From positions 1,736,001-1,800,000 of the forward strand of contig CATNEN010000014.1 of assembly GCA_950097015.1 (NCBI GenBank): a stretch of DNA of 64,000 bases, read 5' to 3'. Made by a program: the position numbers and the translations under genes. Source of the DNA: Macrostomum hystrix (lineage: Eukaryota; Platyhelminthes; Macrostomidae). Below the pieces are notes generated by a model. That model was not told where the DNA came from, did not search any database, and was given only the letters and a program-made list of their open reading frames with translations. Below are positions 63,887 through 64,000 of the stretch, one piece after another. Position 1 is the stretch's first letter. Each line of letters opens with the position of its first letter.

Positions 63887-64000
63887 TTGATGCCCCGACA
63901 GCCCTGAAGGACTGGAATTAGCCGGTCCCTCCTGTCAGTTTAAGTCTGCCTGCCCGTGTGTTTATTTGCTTTGCTCTGTTGCTCTCTCCGCGTCTCTGCG

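Overview
The window is animal nuclear DNA. Genes are split by GT-AG introns (67 nt to about 4 kb), coding exons are GC-rich in GC-poorer surroundings, and tRNA-derived SINEs with ATT-rich tails and MITE-like elements are scattered between them. The proteins are metazoan: O-GlcNAc transferase, a CAT-type amino acid transporter, a Rubicon-homology protein, a DUF4773 protein and an ankyrin/Mab-21 nucleotidyltransferase. A bilaterian invertebrate, perhaps a free-living flatworm or another lophotrochozoan, fits best, but the species cannot be fixed from this sequence. The most striking property is that about 35% of the window (roughly 22 kb, summed by hand) is minisatellite: more than 30 arrays, nearly every one with its own unrelated unit of 4-66 bp, mostly in introns.

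Layout. 1-4949 (-): 5' part of a gene for a secreted or membrane glycoprotein, running off the left edge. 7469-9308 (+): two-exon DUF4773 gene, head-to-head with the first. 13683-18573 (-): three-exon Rubicon-homology (DEF8/PLEKHM/RUBCN-like) gene. 19.6-25.2 kb: three large arrays. 25377-25695 (-): a duplicated copy of the transmembrane exons of the gene at 30.5-34.8 kb. 26217-29454 (+): ankyrin repeats fused to a Mab-21/cGAS-like nucleotidyltransferase, with frame breaks, lying between the two duplicated copies. 30503-34798 (-): six-exon cysteine-rich single-pass membrane protein with a repeat-built stalk. 37328-40500 (+): complete three-exon cationic amino acid transporter of 629 aa. 40.5-51.7 kb: no convincing gene; SINEs, two arrays and two MITE-like elements. 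51711-63886 (+): nine exons of O-GlcNAc transferase (OGT), complete except for the short first coding exon.

Exon junctions were joined by hand and the reading phase was checked at every junction of OGT, SLC7A, the Rubicon-homology gene, the membrane-protein gene, the DUF4773 gene and the two junctions visible in the left-edge gene. The phases agree throughout. Two OGT introns need GC rather than GT donors. The genes do not form one pathway. OGT (nutrient-dependent nucleocytoplasmic glycosylation), the CAT transporter (amino acid uptake) and the Rubicon-family protein (endolysosome/autophagy) are housekeeping types. The ankyrin-nucleotidyltransferase and the Cys-rich membrane protein look like fast-evolving, possibly defence-related, accessory genes.
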